Shown: positions 24,369 to 36,247 of the stretch, piece by piece
How positions within the stretch are numbered: position 1 is the first letter of the stretch
How the letters are laid out: each line of letters begins with the position of its first letter
Assembly (NCBI GenBank): GCA_009193035.1
Contig: SWDT01000001.1
Location: forward strand, 2,108,001-2,172,000
Source: Halicephalobus mephisto
Taxonomy: Eukaryota; Nematoda; Chromadorea; Rhabditida; Panagrolaimidae
Length of the DNA: 64,000 bases
Direction of reading: 5' to 3'
Notes under the pieces: model-generated
Told to the model about the DNA's origin: nothing
Seen by the model: the letters and a program-made list of their open reading frames with translations, nothing else
The model's database searches: none
Program-made: the position numbers and the translations under genes

Positions 24369-26173
24369 ATGTCAGAATCACAGAAAACAAGTGAGTCCAG
24401 TGACAGAAGCACTTTCGACGATGTTGTTGTCCGTTACTTGGGCCATTTCGGAAGATATCAGAAATTCATATTCTTCTTAGTTTGTCTTCCGACGATTATT
24501 ACTGCAATGGATTCCCTGTCATGGACTTTCACCGGGGCTAAAATTCCCCATAGGTAAGTGACTCTGCTTACTATATTAAAGCTAACGATTAATGCTAGGT
24601 GTCGAGGGAGCATGGAAAGCTCAACAGCGGATTATTGGAAACCTGCAAGCCCGAATCTCTATAAAATAATAAATTGCACTTTGGAAGGAAGTAAATCGAA
24701 ACAATGCCCTTTTGAGGAGTGTAAAGTTGGAAGTACTTCTACCTGTCCTTCTGGCTACATTTACGACAACAATGAAATTAAACTGTCTGCAGTACAAAGA
24801 GTAAGCTATTGTATCTAATGAGTAAAAAAAAAAGATTTCAGTGGGATATTGTATGCGAGAAATCTGTGATTCGAGCTGTTATCCAATCGACATATTACTT
24901 GGGCCAAATGCTGGGTTCTTTGGTTTTTGGATTCCTCGGGGACAGGATCGGGAGAAAAATCGTGTTCTTCATCGCCTTATTCCTTCAATTTATTTCCGGG
25001 ATTGGAATGGCATTATCCCCTCATTGGATTCTCTATGGAATCTTCAGACTTTTTGTAGGATTCTCCCATCCGGGAATTTTTGTCATTGCCGTCGTAATAG
25101 GAGTGGAACTAATTGGTCCCAAATACAGAAAATTGGCGAGTGTGAGTGCTTCTATATTCTGGGGAGTGGGGCAGATTGTCCTAGGAATTCTGGCTTACAA
25201 TATCCGAGATTACCGTTATCTACACGCAGCTATAGCTTTACCAGCCTTGGTATTTATTAGTTATTACTGGTTTGGATTTAGGTAAATGTTAAATCGTAAC
25301 TCAAAGATTTAAGGATAATCCCAGAAAGTGCAAGATGGTTGGTAGCTCATAAAAGATACGCAGAGGCTGATTTGATCCTTCAAAGAGCGGCGAGGATAAA
25401 TAACCGAACTTTACCGGCAGATTGGTTCAAAGAACTTGAGGAAGAAGAGAGATTGAAGATCGAGAACGTTGGGAAGAAATATAATTTCTTAGATCTGGTC
25501 CGGACTCCTGCTATCCGGAAGAGAACCCTGGCAGTGTTCTTGTCTTGGCCCATTTGCTCCATGCTTTATTATGGAATCTCCATGCATGCCAATTTCCTTG
25601 GAGGGGATCTATACTGGACTTTTATCTTGGGAGGGATTTCTGAAATCCCAGCAGTGATTCTGACTTATTTCTTACTTGATAGAATAGGGAGGAAAACAGT
25701 TCTGGTTGGAAGCTTCTTCATTGCCTCATTTACTATGATTTCCAGCTTAATTATCGACAAAGAATGTAAGTCATCCGATTAAAATCACGTTTTCAATTAT
25801 TTCAGACCATGTAATCGTTGGGATCACTCAATCCCTCATATCCAAATCTGCCATGGCTTCTGCTTACGCAACGCTCTACGCTTTCACTCCAGAACTCTTC
25901 CCTACGGTCATCAGATACCTCGCAATAGGGGGATGCTCGACAATGGCTCGATTCGGAGCTATTACTGCTTCTTACATCTCCATGTGGCTTGTAGATAGTT
26001 TTGGAGTTTTACTCATGGTTATTCCTTTCTCTCTACTGGGTATCACAGCTGGGATTGTAATTACGTTATTCCTCCCAGAAACCAAAGGCCAAAAACTTCC
26101 TGAATCTATCGAAGACATTGAAAATAACTATTTTCATGAAATGGGGAAAAAACTTCCACCACGAATTTCCTGA
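24369..26173 (+). CDS. SLC22-family organic cation/anion transporter (OCT-like MFS)
   Basis: Five exons (24369-24553, 24599-24800, 24842-25281, 25314-25765, 25806-26173) give 548 aa. The layout is that of SLC22: helix 1, a large extracellular loop with several cysteines (NCTLEG, QCPFEEC, TCPSGY), then the conserved WDIVCEK after the loop. MFS motifs are GFLGDRIGRKIVFF between helices 2-3 and LLDRIGRKTVLVGS between helices 8-9. RIIPESARWLVAHKR follows helix 6, and FLPETKGQKLPESIEDIE closes the C-terminus, as in OCT proteins. Substrates are typically organic cations, carnitine or anions at the plasma membrane; specificity cannot be read here. The intron before 25314 ends in an unusual TTTAAG. 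AATAAA is at 26318. Confidence 0.92.
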
Positions 26174-27924
26174 TGACCACGTTGGACTGACTGATTCCTG
26201 AGTGCGAGAAGAGTTCCACGCCGACGACATAAAGAGAGCTACGCGCAGCCTAAGAGAATCTGTGATTAAAATTATTTTAGAAATTTCGGTCTATTGCTAT
26301 AAACATGTTTACTTTAAAATAAATCTGTTACAAAAAGTGTCGTTGGTTGTTTTTGAAAGGAAAGTGTGAAACACGTGAAAAGTTGCGGTAAAAATTACTA
26401 ATATTCAATCAACTTTATTTCTATCAATTAGACAAGTGAGAACAGTGATCTTTAGTTATAGGGTATTTATCATCTAAGCATGGAACATTTTAAAAAATTG
26501 AAGATTTGTGGGATATTGTGGTAGATTACGCCTTGATCCGCTATAGAGACATAATTTTTAATCCCTTCGTGTATATTATAGACTCTAGGAATCAACATCT
26601 AGTTGTATTCTGATTTATACAGTTCATTCACAAGGATTTAGTAATTTCTTATTTTGCAGCGACATTGATCGAGTGATAGGAAGCGTCACCGTGTACGATG
26701 AATTGAAGTTCCCAGCTTAGACAGTGAAAAGTTTAATTCGCTGAATTCACACAAACCAACACCCACTCAAAAGATATTTCAGTTGTGTTTTGTGTTCGTT
26801 CAAATATCGAATCTAGGAACCATTCCGTCAAGTTAGCTTTTTCATGTCCAAAGCAAAGATTAATTGATGGAATTGGAACGTCCTGAAAAGATGATTAAGT
26901 AAATTTTTCCCAATAAAATTTCTTTTCAATTCTCCTTGATGCATCCAATAAGTATCCAACACATCCTCAGGCAACGGTAGATCCTGACTGAATTCGAATC
27001 TCCTATAAATCAGGAGATCTTTCTCGTTCCTTCTTCAAGAAGATTCTGAGTTTCATTTCTAACTATTATTGCGAAATTTTTCGAAAAGATATTTTCCGCA
27101 TCTACGACTATGTGGATTTGGGTCGCAGCTCCTTTCCTTGGGACATATCTCAGAGGATTGATAGGATAGAGGTAATAAAAAGGCTTTTGCATTCTGAAAA
27201 AGTTTTAATGATGGAACCGAATATAATTAATAAAATTGGAAATGCAGGTCTTGAGCAGTTATTTTGATTATCAAACCAAACTAGATAGAAAAAATCTTTT
27301 CCCGAATCATTAGAGCACAATAATGAAATTTCTGAAATAGATAGACTCGATCAATTTTGCTGATGGAGAGTAGTATTGCGAAGGAAATAGAATCATCATA
27401 GTTTGCAGCTTGATGGATTATTTGTGCTGTGAAGTTCGATAAAGCATGAATAGATAAAGTTATTGGTTCATAATTGAGAAGATTCTTCAACCTACAAAAA
27501 TTAATTAAAATTTATTTTAAAATAATGATACTGTGAGTTTTAAACTTCAGTAAAGTTACACCACGAACAATACTCAATTTCTGACAATAAACCCTTACAC
27601 TCGTTGTTTTTCCACTATATTATGATATAGAATCTGATACACAGTTGACCTTGATCCAATTAAGATACGGTAGTATCTAACATATTGCTTACTCATTCGG
27701 CCAGATAATTTTTTAAAATTGCCCCAAAGCAGATGAAAGAATTTGTATCTTGATTTATCATCTTCTATTAAACAAGATAAAGATCAAATAATTAACTAAG
27801 GAAATAATTTTGAGGATTATCAATTTCAATCTTCGACTATCCATTTGAATATCTTGTTGGATTTTTATGTTTTTATAGTTTCATATTTTTATATTTCCAC
27901 ATTTTGAGTTTTCTTTTCTTTAAA
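26174..27924. other. 1.75 kb intergenic region with exon-like minus-strand frames
   Basis: The SLC22 polyadenylation signal is at 26318. Two minus-strand open frames, 27490-27281 (RLKNLLNYEPITLSIHALS..., after a TTTTTGTAG acceptor) and 27192-27010 (PFYYLYPINPLRYVPRKG...), look like possible exons of a small gene. They lack a recognisable domain, and I could not join them into one frame with a start. They may be a remnant of a fast-evolving family. The rest is AT-rich. Confidence 0.35.
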
Positions 27925-28925
27925 ATGAGAGTTATCGTTTTCCACCGGTTTTCTCACTTATTAAGACCTCCAATCACTAGAATGATTGTTGTATTAGGCT
28001 TCCTTATTGTACTTTCCTTCTTCTTTGTTACTTTCTTTGTGAGATTTCACCATGTTCCTGGACAACAATATGGGACGACACTAATTATCGTCGTTACGCC
28101 CACAGCGAAGAGGGTTCAGAGGTTGGCGGATATGACAAGAATGGCAAATACGTTGAAGCACATAAAAGGACTTCACTGGATAGTCGTTGAAGATGGGTTA
28201 GAAACCTCTGTGGCAGTAGAAAGATTGCTGGAAAGATCAGGGATTTATCATACATATCTATACGCAGAGACTCCCTCGGAGTTCAAAGTTAACCGTAAGT
28301 CGGGGTCAGGTTGTTACTGAACACTTAGAGGTTTTAGATAGTGGATGGGCTCAAAGAAATAAGGCTTTAGGTTTTTTGAGAACCTCACAGTTTCAAAATG
28401 TGGATAATGCTGTTGTCTATTTTGGAGATGATGATAACAGTTACGATCTTAGGTTGTTCGAGAATTATATAAGAAATGTGAAAACTATAGGGATATGGCC
28501 TGTTGGTAAAGTGTTTTACTTTTTCATTAATTTACTAATCAACATCTTAGGTCTCGTCGGGGGTGCTCTTGTCGAAGCTCCTCTCGTTGAAGATGGTAAG
28601 ATCAAGGGATTCCAAGTCATTTTCAGGCCCTGGAGAACTTTTGCCACTGATATGGCTGGCTTTGCGGTCAACTTGAACTTTATACTAAACTCTACGTATG
28701 TGGGAATTTCCTACTTCTGAATTAAATTACTTTTCCAGGGCAATATTTCACAACGGCTGTCCTATATGGATGTCAGAAGACTGTTTTCTCAGACAGTTGA
28801 ACGTTGCTATAGAAAACGTTCAGCCCTTTGGATGGAACGATAATCCGAAAGATGTCCTGGTCTGGCACACAAAGACAATCCATTCAGGAGACAAAGGAGG
28901 CGATAAAGGATATACCGTAATGTAA
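27925..28925 (+). CDS. Beta-1,3-glucuronyltransferase (GlcAT/GLCT, GT43)
   Basis: Four exons (27925-28294, 28338-28505, 28551-28695, 28739-28925) give 289 aa, a compact but complete GT43 enzyme. It is a type II Golgi protein: a short cytosolic end, then the anchor MIVVLGFLIVLSFFFVTFFV. The fold starts with TLIIVVTPTAKRVQRLADMTRM; WAQRNKAL contacts UDP in the family. The metal-binding DxD is VVYFGDDDNSYDLRLFE. IWPVGLVGG, FATDMAGFAVNLNFIL, the catalytic-base Glu in IWMSEDCFL, and EPFGW-like VQPFGWNDNPKDVLVWHTKT follow the GT43 order. GT43 enzymes add glucuronic acid to the proteoglycan linker (SQV-8) or to other glycans; nematodes have several GLCT paralogues and this one is not resolved. It opens a plus-strand run of genes. 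Confidence 0.9.
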
Positions 28926-29155
28926 AGTAATTTCGTAGTAAAGTTATTTTAACTGTTTCTGTAACTCTGAGAAAGTTTCTATAAAACACAAAACATAAAA
29001 TATGAACTTTGTGTTTTCTATACGACACAGTCCTAGAAAACATTTTTCCCAAGTGATCATGAACACCGTGTGAGTGAATTGTTTTGGATTCTTTCAGTCT
29101 GATTGCGTATTACATAGTATAACTCTAATTTCCTAGTCTAGGTCTTATTGCAATA

Positions 29156-31042
29156 ATGTCGAACAGTTCCCTAATTACTCAGCCGGTAATTTCATCGACA
29201 ATACCGTATATTGATGGAACGGGAAACGCTGTAAGTCGTTTTAGTTTTAATTTTTATTGGTTTATAAATGTTTTAGTTTTATCAAAAATACAAAGATGCT
29301 GGAGTAATTTGGATTGCGTTCCCGGGGTTGACGATAATGGTAATTTGTGCCTTCATTGGATTCTGGGGGAATGGAAACATCGTTGTCGCGACCTGGAAGA
29401 CGAAATCACTCCATGGACCTTGTAATTACTTGTTAGCTATATCTGCTCTCACTGATTCCATTCATGCATCTGCTCAATTGATCCAAGCCTGCATCTTTTA
29501 CACTGGGATCAACTTTATTCCTTTAAAGCTATGTGTTTTCCTTCAAACAATTCCTTTAACTGGCCTCAATTTCGGGATCATATTGATTCTATTAATTGGG
29601 GTAGACAGGGTCTTCAGTGTAATGCTCCCTGCAAGGTAGATAGATCTGCTGTTTACAACTTTTAAAATTAATTATCGATAACAGTCAATGTGAAGCTTCT
29701 ACAGTTTTAAATTTTGCGACTTTTTATGCCAAATCCTATAATCTTATGATGTCAAATTTAAGGGTATCATTAGAGTAATTTCAAAGTAATTATAATTGTA
29801 GAACGTTAAAGACAATGTCTTTTAGGAATCATAAAATAGGGAGAATGATCCTATTTCTTTTGACATAACTTAATGTTTTGCCAAACCATGACTTTTCAAA
29901 TTTTTCAGTCAACTGACTTCTTGATGGGTTTTAAATACGATCAACTGCAAATTTTGATGTTTTTTCTGTCTTGAATATCGTAACCTTACATAATGACAAC
30001 TTTCAAATTGGTACTCCCTGTAATTAGGAAAAGTCGTAATTTCTAAAAATGTTCATGTTTTTAATCGTTCTCACCGTTGCCAACAACCACCAATTTAATA
30101 ACCTTTTAATAATTCTTCTAACATCATTATTAGTAATGTAGCGAAATAATTAAATTCCATTAAGAACCAGTAAATAGCTAAAATTTGCATTGAATTTTTC
30201 GAAGTAGTCAGTAATCTTGATTGAAAGCTACTTCAAATGAGTTTGTTCTTTTGACGTATCATATCTGAACTCATTCAGACATAAAAAGTACAATTTTGAG
30301 TAGCAAAAGATTAGTTTGTACATAGATTGGGAAAATTAAAAATTCTGATGATAAAAAGCTCAATCACGTGTTTTCACTGGTCCCTAATTTAAGATTTTCA
30401 GACACAGAACTTTGGATGTCAAGCTGTATATGGGAATATTAATGGGCATTTGTGTAGCATATAATTTTATGTTGTTGTACTTCACCTATGACTTTGCATT
30501 TCGGTTTCCAAATTCGTGAGTTTAAACACTGATGAGCAAATAAGCATCAGAACACTAATTACTTCAGACCGTCTGGCTGTTCCGTCGTTGACGCGATGCC
30601 ATCAACCCCAGGAGAAATCTGGTTCTACTTGTGCATTGTTCTCAATCTCCTCACAGTTGTCTGTTACTTCATCGTCTATCTCGCGATAAAATTCAAATCT
30701 GGAGTTTCGTCATCGACAAAGAGAGTCTTCAAGTCGTTGACTGTCATCACAGCTGCTGTTTTCTTTGGATGGACTATCAACGCCATATCGAGAATGACTT
30801 TGACGGCTTTGAAATTGGATTTAGAATACTTCTGGGTGATAGGGATGTATACTGGATGCTTTGTCAACGCCGCAATTGCTTCGAATTACTTCATCTTATA
30901 TGCCACCAGCAACGAATACGCCAATGTCTTCAAAAAGTACCTAAACAATACCAGCAAGCTGCTTTGTGGAAAAGACCTTGTTCAAGACAAAAAGGTGAGT
31001 ATCATAACTCTTCAACCTTCTACAACAGCCACACGATTTTAA
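29156..31042 (+). CDS. SRSX-family chemoreceptor GPCR (tandem copy A, the divergent member)
   Basis: Four exons (29156-29230, 29277-29635, 30402-30515, 30568-31042) give 340 aa with seven hydrophobic segments. SRSX-type landmarks are GNGNIVVATWKTKSLHGPCNYL at TM1-TM2, GVDRVFSVMLPAR at the end of TM3 (the DR motif), TKRVFKSLTVITAAVFFGW at TM6 and ASNYFILYATSNEYANVFKKYL at TM7. It is the first of four tandem receptors but the least similar: it lacks the GDILHQ(F/L)SHYYMGYL segment of the others, has fewer introns, and contains a 766-nt intron (29636-30401). A GTGAGT at 30994 near the C-terminus could act as a donor but reading through gives a clean end. SRSX receptors are generally expressed in chemosensory neurons; the ligand is unknown. 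Confidence 0.85.
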
Positions 31043-31185
31043 TTATCTTTTGTACAATTTCCATTCATTATTTGGGTCCAATAAAGTCCAAGAAACAGGA
31101 ACATTACAAATATGCAAAAATCTCCCACGTTACGTTTGGTCTTGGAGATTTAAAACTCCGGAAAATGCTTACTTAACAAGTAATA

Positions 31186-32364
31186 ATGTCTGAAAGAACA
31201 ACGACCACTTCCGTTCCTGCTAGTCCACCTACAGTAAGCTCGAGAAATAATGATAAAGTGATAGAAGACTTTTCAGTTTTATGAAGCGTTCCATGGGCAG
31301 GGGATATTATACGACACTCTACCATGTACTGCTGTCCATATTATTTTGGAAATTATTGGGTTGTTCGGGAATACCGCGATCATTATAGCTACAATCACGA
31401 GCAAACAGTTACATGGGACTTGCAACACTCTGCTTTCCATTGGAGCTGCAGGTGATATTCTCCATCAATTCTCCCATTATTATATGGGATATCTAATGTT
31501 TTCCGGGAAAACTTTCACTGACTTAAGAACTTGTGTCTACGTCAATGTGATCCCGCTTATCGGACTCAGTGTCGGACTGTTCATGATCCTGTTTATTGCT
31601 ATAGATAGACTGTTTAGTGTATTACTCCCTGGGAAGTTAGTTTGCATATCAAAATATAGTTAATTTTACTGTTACAGACATCGAATCCTCAACAAAACAC
31701 TTTACATAGGTGTTTATCTACTGATTATAACAGGATATTGTGCATTCGTCCTCATGATGGTCTTTTTTGGAATGGAGCAAACTCCAGAGTTTCAAACTAC
31801 TTGCTTGATCACAGATGCTATGCCAGGAGGAATCGGCCAAACATGGTTTACCATTTGTCTCATAGTAAACGCGTTTACTATGGTTTGCTACATCACGGTC
31901 TGGTTGACTTTGAAATACAAAACTAGTAATTAGCTATTCTTTGTAATACCCAATTACAGCTTTCAACTTCTAGATACTTCCGAAAGTACTCGTCGAATGT
32001 TCAAGTCGCTTGCTGCGATAACCTTGATGGTGTTTCTTGGATGGGCCATAAATGCTTGTATCCAAGTCGCCCTCAGAGCCTTTCATGCCACCCCCGTGAC
32101 ATATTGGTACACCGGCTTCTATGCTGGAATTCCTGTAAATATTGCATGTTCATGCAATTACTTTGTCCTTTATGCCTTCAGGTAGAAGCTATAAGAAACT
32201 ATCCATTCATTTATCACAAACTTTCTAGCAAAGATTACCGTCTTACTTTCCAACAACAGTTAAATACAGTAACCCAGTTGATTTGCAAGCGAAATTACTT
32301 TAATGATAATGCTGGGGCTTCGACGAAAACAATTACCGTTGCTTGGACTTCAGCGGTTTCGTAA
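31186..32364 (+). CDS. SRSX-family chemoreceptor GPCR (tandem copy B)
   Basis: Five exons (31186-31233, 31277-31635, 31678-31925, 31974-32181, 32229-32364) give 332 aa. It has TM1 GLFGNTAIIIAT, the shared AAGDILHQFSHYYMGYL, the TM3 end IAIDRLFSVLLPGK, DAMPGGIGQTWFTIC before TM5, TSESTRRMFKSL before TM6, and GIPVNIACSCNYFVLYAF in TM7. The C-tail is short. The start is 143 nt after the stop of copy A, so the two could be transcribed together. The 359, 248 and 208-nt exons recur in size and phase among the neighbouring copies, showing descent by tandem duplication. Confidence 0.88.
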
Positions 32365-32751
32365 TTCCTAATTCAATTAGAAAAGATCAAAAGGCTATAA
32401 ACTTCAATTTTAAATTCATAATAAACTTCAGTAAAAATTCTCGAGAATAATAAATACATGATTAGTTTGTTAGCTGTTCAGTGAATGGATAAGCAGATAG
32501 GAAGTATTTTTAAATGTGAATGAATAGCAAAGTGATTTTTGTTCTTCTGGTTATTAAATATCTCTTCATAAAATGTCTATTGAATTGTTTATTTACTTTT
32601 TAACACGTATTTATATGTATATACACGAATTTTTGTTTTCAGAGCATTTTTGAATTTTTTATTTCGAGTAGCAGACTAATACGTCTTTAATTGCTGCTTT
32701 TTAGTATATTCTAATCTTAGTTAGGTCAAATGCATGACTAGAGTTCAGACG
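32365..32751. other. Intergenic region between receptor copies B and C
   Basis: 387 nt, AT-rich. It ends with TTCAG at 32744-32748, just before the ATG of copy C, suitable as a trans-splice acceptor. Nothing else is supported. Confidence 0.45.
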
Positions 32752-33958
32752 ATGTCTACGAATACGACGACAGCGACAGCAGAACCTATTTTGACCGTCT
32801 GTTTTTGGATCATTTTATAATAATGAAGGTATTGTTTCAGTTCAAAGACGTCTATTACGGAAAGGGGATTGTCATTGAAGTTGTTCCTGGTACGATAGTG
32901 TTCCTGATTACTCAAATTGTTGGATTTTTCGCCAACACATGTGTTATTTTGGCCGCAATGAAGCACAAGTATTAGTTTTAATCGTAGAAGTCCCATTAAA
33001 GTTATTTTTTAGATTTGGTACTTGTGGGATATTACTGTCACTAGGGGCTTTAGGGGACATTCTCCACCAACTGTCCCATTATTATATGGGGTATCTCATG
33101 CTCTCTGGAAAGGTCTTTACCCGGCTTGCGACCTGTGTGTATGTCAACATAATTCCAGTAATCGGTCTAAATATTGGTGTTTTCATAATATTGTTCATTG
33201 CAATAGACAGATTGATTAGTGTTCTACTTCCAATGAGGTAAATTTGCTTTGAAAGAATTACTCGAAATAGGATTTTAGACATCGTCAAGTTAATAAAATA
33301 ATGTACATCGGCGGTTACGTCTTAATCACTGGAGCTTACTGTACCTATATGGCCGTAGAGATGCTTAGAGGCGCTGCAGCTACTCCGGACCTCGTAACGA
33401 CCTGTCTGATCATCGAATCTTTGCCAGGGAGTCTTGGTCAAACATGGTTTGCTACTTGTCTTGCAGCAAATATTGCTACCATTTTGTGCTATGTTACTGT
33501 AGGCATTGTACTCCGAATAACGACAAGTAATGGTTTCTTGTTTCATGAAGACATAATTGGAATTTCAGATACTTCTGAAAGCACACGCAGAATGTTCAAA
33601 TCTTTGACGGTCATCACAGTAATCGTTTTCCTTGGCTGGGCCATAAATGCTGCTCTTCAAACAGTCCTGATTCTGACAAAAGCTAACCCAGTTTTCAGCT
33701 GGTTTTGCCGTTTTTACGCTGGTATACCAGTCAACATTGCTTGTGATTGCAATTACTTCGTCCTCTTTGTCTTCAGGTTTGTAATTTTGCTTTATGATCG
33801 TGAATATACAAAATATGTACTTCAGTAAAGATTATCGTTTTGCGTTCCGACAACAATTGAATTACGTCACGAATATCTTCGTTAAGAAACAGTTCTTTTC
33901 TGTCATCAGTTCAAGGATTAGAAACATAACACAAGCTTGGACTTCTTCTGCTTATTAA
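32752..33958 (+). CDS. SRSX-family chemoreceptor GPCR (tandem copy C)
   Basis: Six exons (32752-32796, 32841-32968, 33013-33237, 33279-33526, 33569-33776, 33826-33958) give 328 aa. It begins MSTNTTTATAEPILT, likely glycosylated at NTT. TM3 ends IAIDRLISVLLPMR and TM7 is GIPVNIACDCNYFVLFVF. It has one intron more than copy B, splitting TM1 from TM2; copy D shares that intron. The 42-nt intron 33527-33568 contains no stop and is a multiple of three, so a retained form would insert 14 residues (GNGFLFHEDIIGIS-like) in the loop before TM6. Comparison with copies B and D, where the same intron is not readable, shows that it is spliced. Confidence 0.88.
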
Positions 33959-34342
33959 TATGATCATAATTTCTTTTTAGACGCCATATATTGGCCAAAC
34001 CGAATAAGACAGCACTGATTTCACTGTGTTGCTGTTATAAAAGCACCATCACTGTTTGACGTGATCCTGTTGCCAATACAAAATGGCAATCACACTACCG
34101 TACTTTTGCACCCATATATTCAATTTGTATTTGTAAAAGTAGTGGAATAAACATAAAGATTAAAAGATTAATTCTAAACATAAACTTGGGAAAAACTTGT
34201 GAGAAAATTTTAAAACTTATTGAAAACTTGGATCCACGCTTTTTCCTATTATAACTAATTTAACAGTTTCTGAACCTGATTATCACAGGAAAACTGCGTT
34301 TTAGAAAATTTCCTGAAATTTCTGTAGAATTTCATTTCAGAG
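33959..34342. other. Intergenic region between receptor copies C and D
   Basis: 384 nt, AT-rich. TTTCAG at 34335-34340 precedes the ATG of copy D and would suit trans-splicing. No other feature is seen. Confidence 0.45.
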
Positions 34343-35506
34343 ATGAATGACACTAACGAAGTTCCTCTTTCTGTCGTAAGTTCCTCACAGCTGAGTACTG
34401 TAATTACGAATTATTTTAGTTTTATTTGAAGTTCAAAGACCATGGCGTTCTTCATGAGATAATTCCTGGCACTATCGCATATATGATCTTGGTACTCGTC
34501 GGTTTGTACGGGAATATCACCATTGCAGTAATTACCTATCGATACAAGTTCGATATTGTTATGAACGCATTATATTGTACGTTTTCAGGCAATTTCACGG
34601 AACTTGTGGAGTTATGTTAGTTCTGGGAGCTCTAGGGGATTCTGTTCATCAGCTTTCCCACTTCTTCTTTTGGTATTTGATTCTTTCCGGAGAACTGTTC
34701 ACGGAGTTACGAACGTGTGTCATCGTCAATACTGTTCCTATAATAGGGCTGAATATGGGGGTTTTTATGACCTTGTTCGTTGCTATCGACAGATTATTCA
34801 GTGTTCTTTTCCCTGGGAAGTTTGTAATAGTTGTTCATTAAGATCTTACCGTAATACTCCTTCAGACATAGAGTTCTTAATAAAACACTCTACATGGCAG
34901 CCTTAATCGGGATTATTATTGGGTTTGACATTTTCTGCTTCCTGCAAATTTACTATAACATGAGTCTCATCCCCACATTCATGACAACTTGCTTGATAAT
35001 CGATGCGATGCCTGGGGGAATCGGCCAAACTTGGTTTACCATCTGTATCATCCTTCACGTCTCTACAGTAGTCTGTTATGTTATCGTCTGGATTGCGTTA
35101 AAATTCAAAACATGTAAGTTTTTTCTCTTCAAATGGAATTGGACAAATCATTTCAGCTACTTCTGATTCAACGAGACGCATTTTCAAGTCCTTGGCCATA
35201 TTGGGAGGGACTGTTTTCTTCGGATGGGCCATCAATGCAGTGATTCAAGTGGTGCTGAGAGCTTTTGAAGTTGATCCGATCGAGGGTTGGTTCATCGGGT
35301 TCCACGCCGGATTGCCCGTCAACACAGCATGTGCTTCCAACTATTTTGTCCTCTACTACTTTTCCAAAGACTACCGTATAGCATTCAGAAAACAGATGAA
35401 TGCAATTTCCACAGTCCTCTTTGGAAAACCCATTGTCAAAATCGAAGGAGACGTCACGATCCAGCCAATAACGATCACAAACACTCATACATTCAGTAAA
35501 AAATAA
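34343..35506 (+). CDS. SRSX-family chemoreceptor GPCR (tandem copy D)
   Basis: Five exons (34343-34375, 34420-34547, 34589-34819, 34866-35113, 35157-35506) give 329 aa. It shows GLYGNITIAVITYRY (TM1), GALGDSVHQLSHFFFWYL, VAIDRLFSVLFPGK (TM3 end), DAMPGGIGQTWFTIC, TSDSTRRIFKSLA before TM6, and NTACASNYFVLYYFSKDYRIAF in TM7. The 128 and 248-nt exons equal those of copy C, but the last two exons of C (TM6/TM7 and tail) are fused here, so one intron has been lost. The C-terminal tail is longer and hydrophilic. Confidence 0.88.
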
Positions 35507-35785
35507 TTTAATTAGTTTTTAATCAAAGTTGTATCCTTTCCATTTATCCTCAATGAATATTTCAAAAATCATTCTCGCAGTAGACCCTACAACCGGATTT
35601 TCCCCTTCATTTTGGTGCTTAAAACTTTCCGACCATCGAAGAAAAGTTTTTAGCCTCCGTACACTGCATTAAACCAAACCAGTTGTTCGCTACTTGAATC
35701 CCATCGATTTGGACACATGAGTTCATTCAGTATATCTCGTCCATTATCCGTCATCTTAATTGCTGATCATTTTCTTTCAGGGTGA

Positions 35786-36247
35786 ATGTCCAATATTCTG
35801 TCTTATGTAAAACTGACTAATTATAATGAGACTGTGTCCCAAGTGGAAAATAATGAGAAGAACTCGGAAAGTTCAACAAGGTTAAGAGTTCCAGTGAAAC
35901 CAAATTCAGAGTGAGTTTAACTTTTTTAACTGAATTACTCTTTAGTTATGACTTATGTTTGCTTTAGTTTGACAATTCATAACACGACAGATATCACAAA
36001 TGTGGAAAAGTCCTTTTTTCCTGGCAATGAAGAATCCAGAAATATTGAAAATACCGAACAAACCAAGATTTCTTCTCCATCAACAAATCAAGAAAATTGC
36101 AATCAAGCCCAATCAGAAGGTACAGCATCTATAACCAAAGCGGATATTGATAAATGGCTGTCTTCAAAACCAATTTCAAACATGGAAAAAGCAGCACGGG
36201 TAATTCAATGGATTCATAAGTGCTCCATAGAGAGTATGGAAAAGTAA
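35786..36247 (+). CDS. Small hydrophilic protein of unknown function, 134 aa
   Basis: Two exons (35786-35910, 35968-36247). The upstream TTTCTTTCAG at 35771-35780 fits a trans-splice site. The first candidate acceptor (35944) leads to a stop, so GCTTTAG at 35967 is used. The protein is rich in Asn, Ser, Glu and Thr with no signal peptide or membrane segment. The N-terminal half looks disordered. The C-terminal ~35 residues (TKADIDKWLSSKPISN... AARVIQWIHKC) could form amphipathic helices. I do not recognise it. The gene follows the receptors on the same strand with a 279-nt gap. Confidence 0.55.

Noticed and set aside
35945..35967. First TTTAG acceptor in the small gene at 35,786
   Set aside because: It leads to TATGACTTATGTTTGCTTTAG, a stop within seven codons; the next acceptor keeps the frame.
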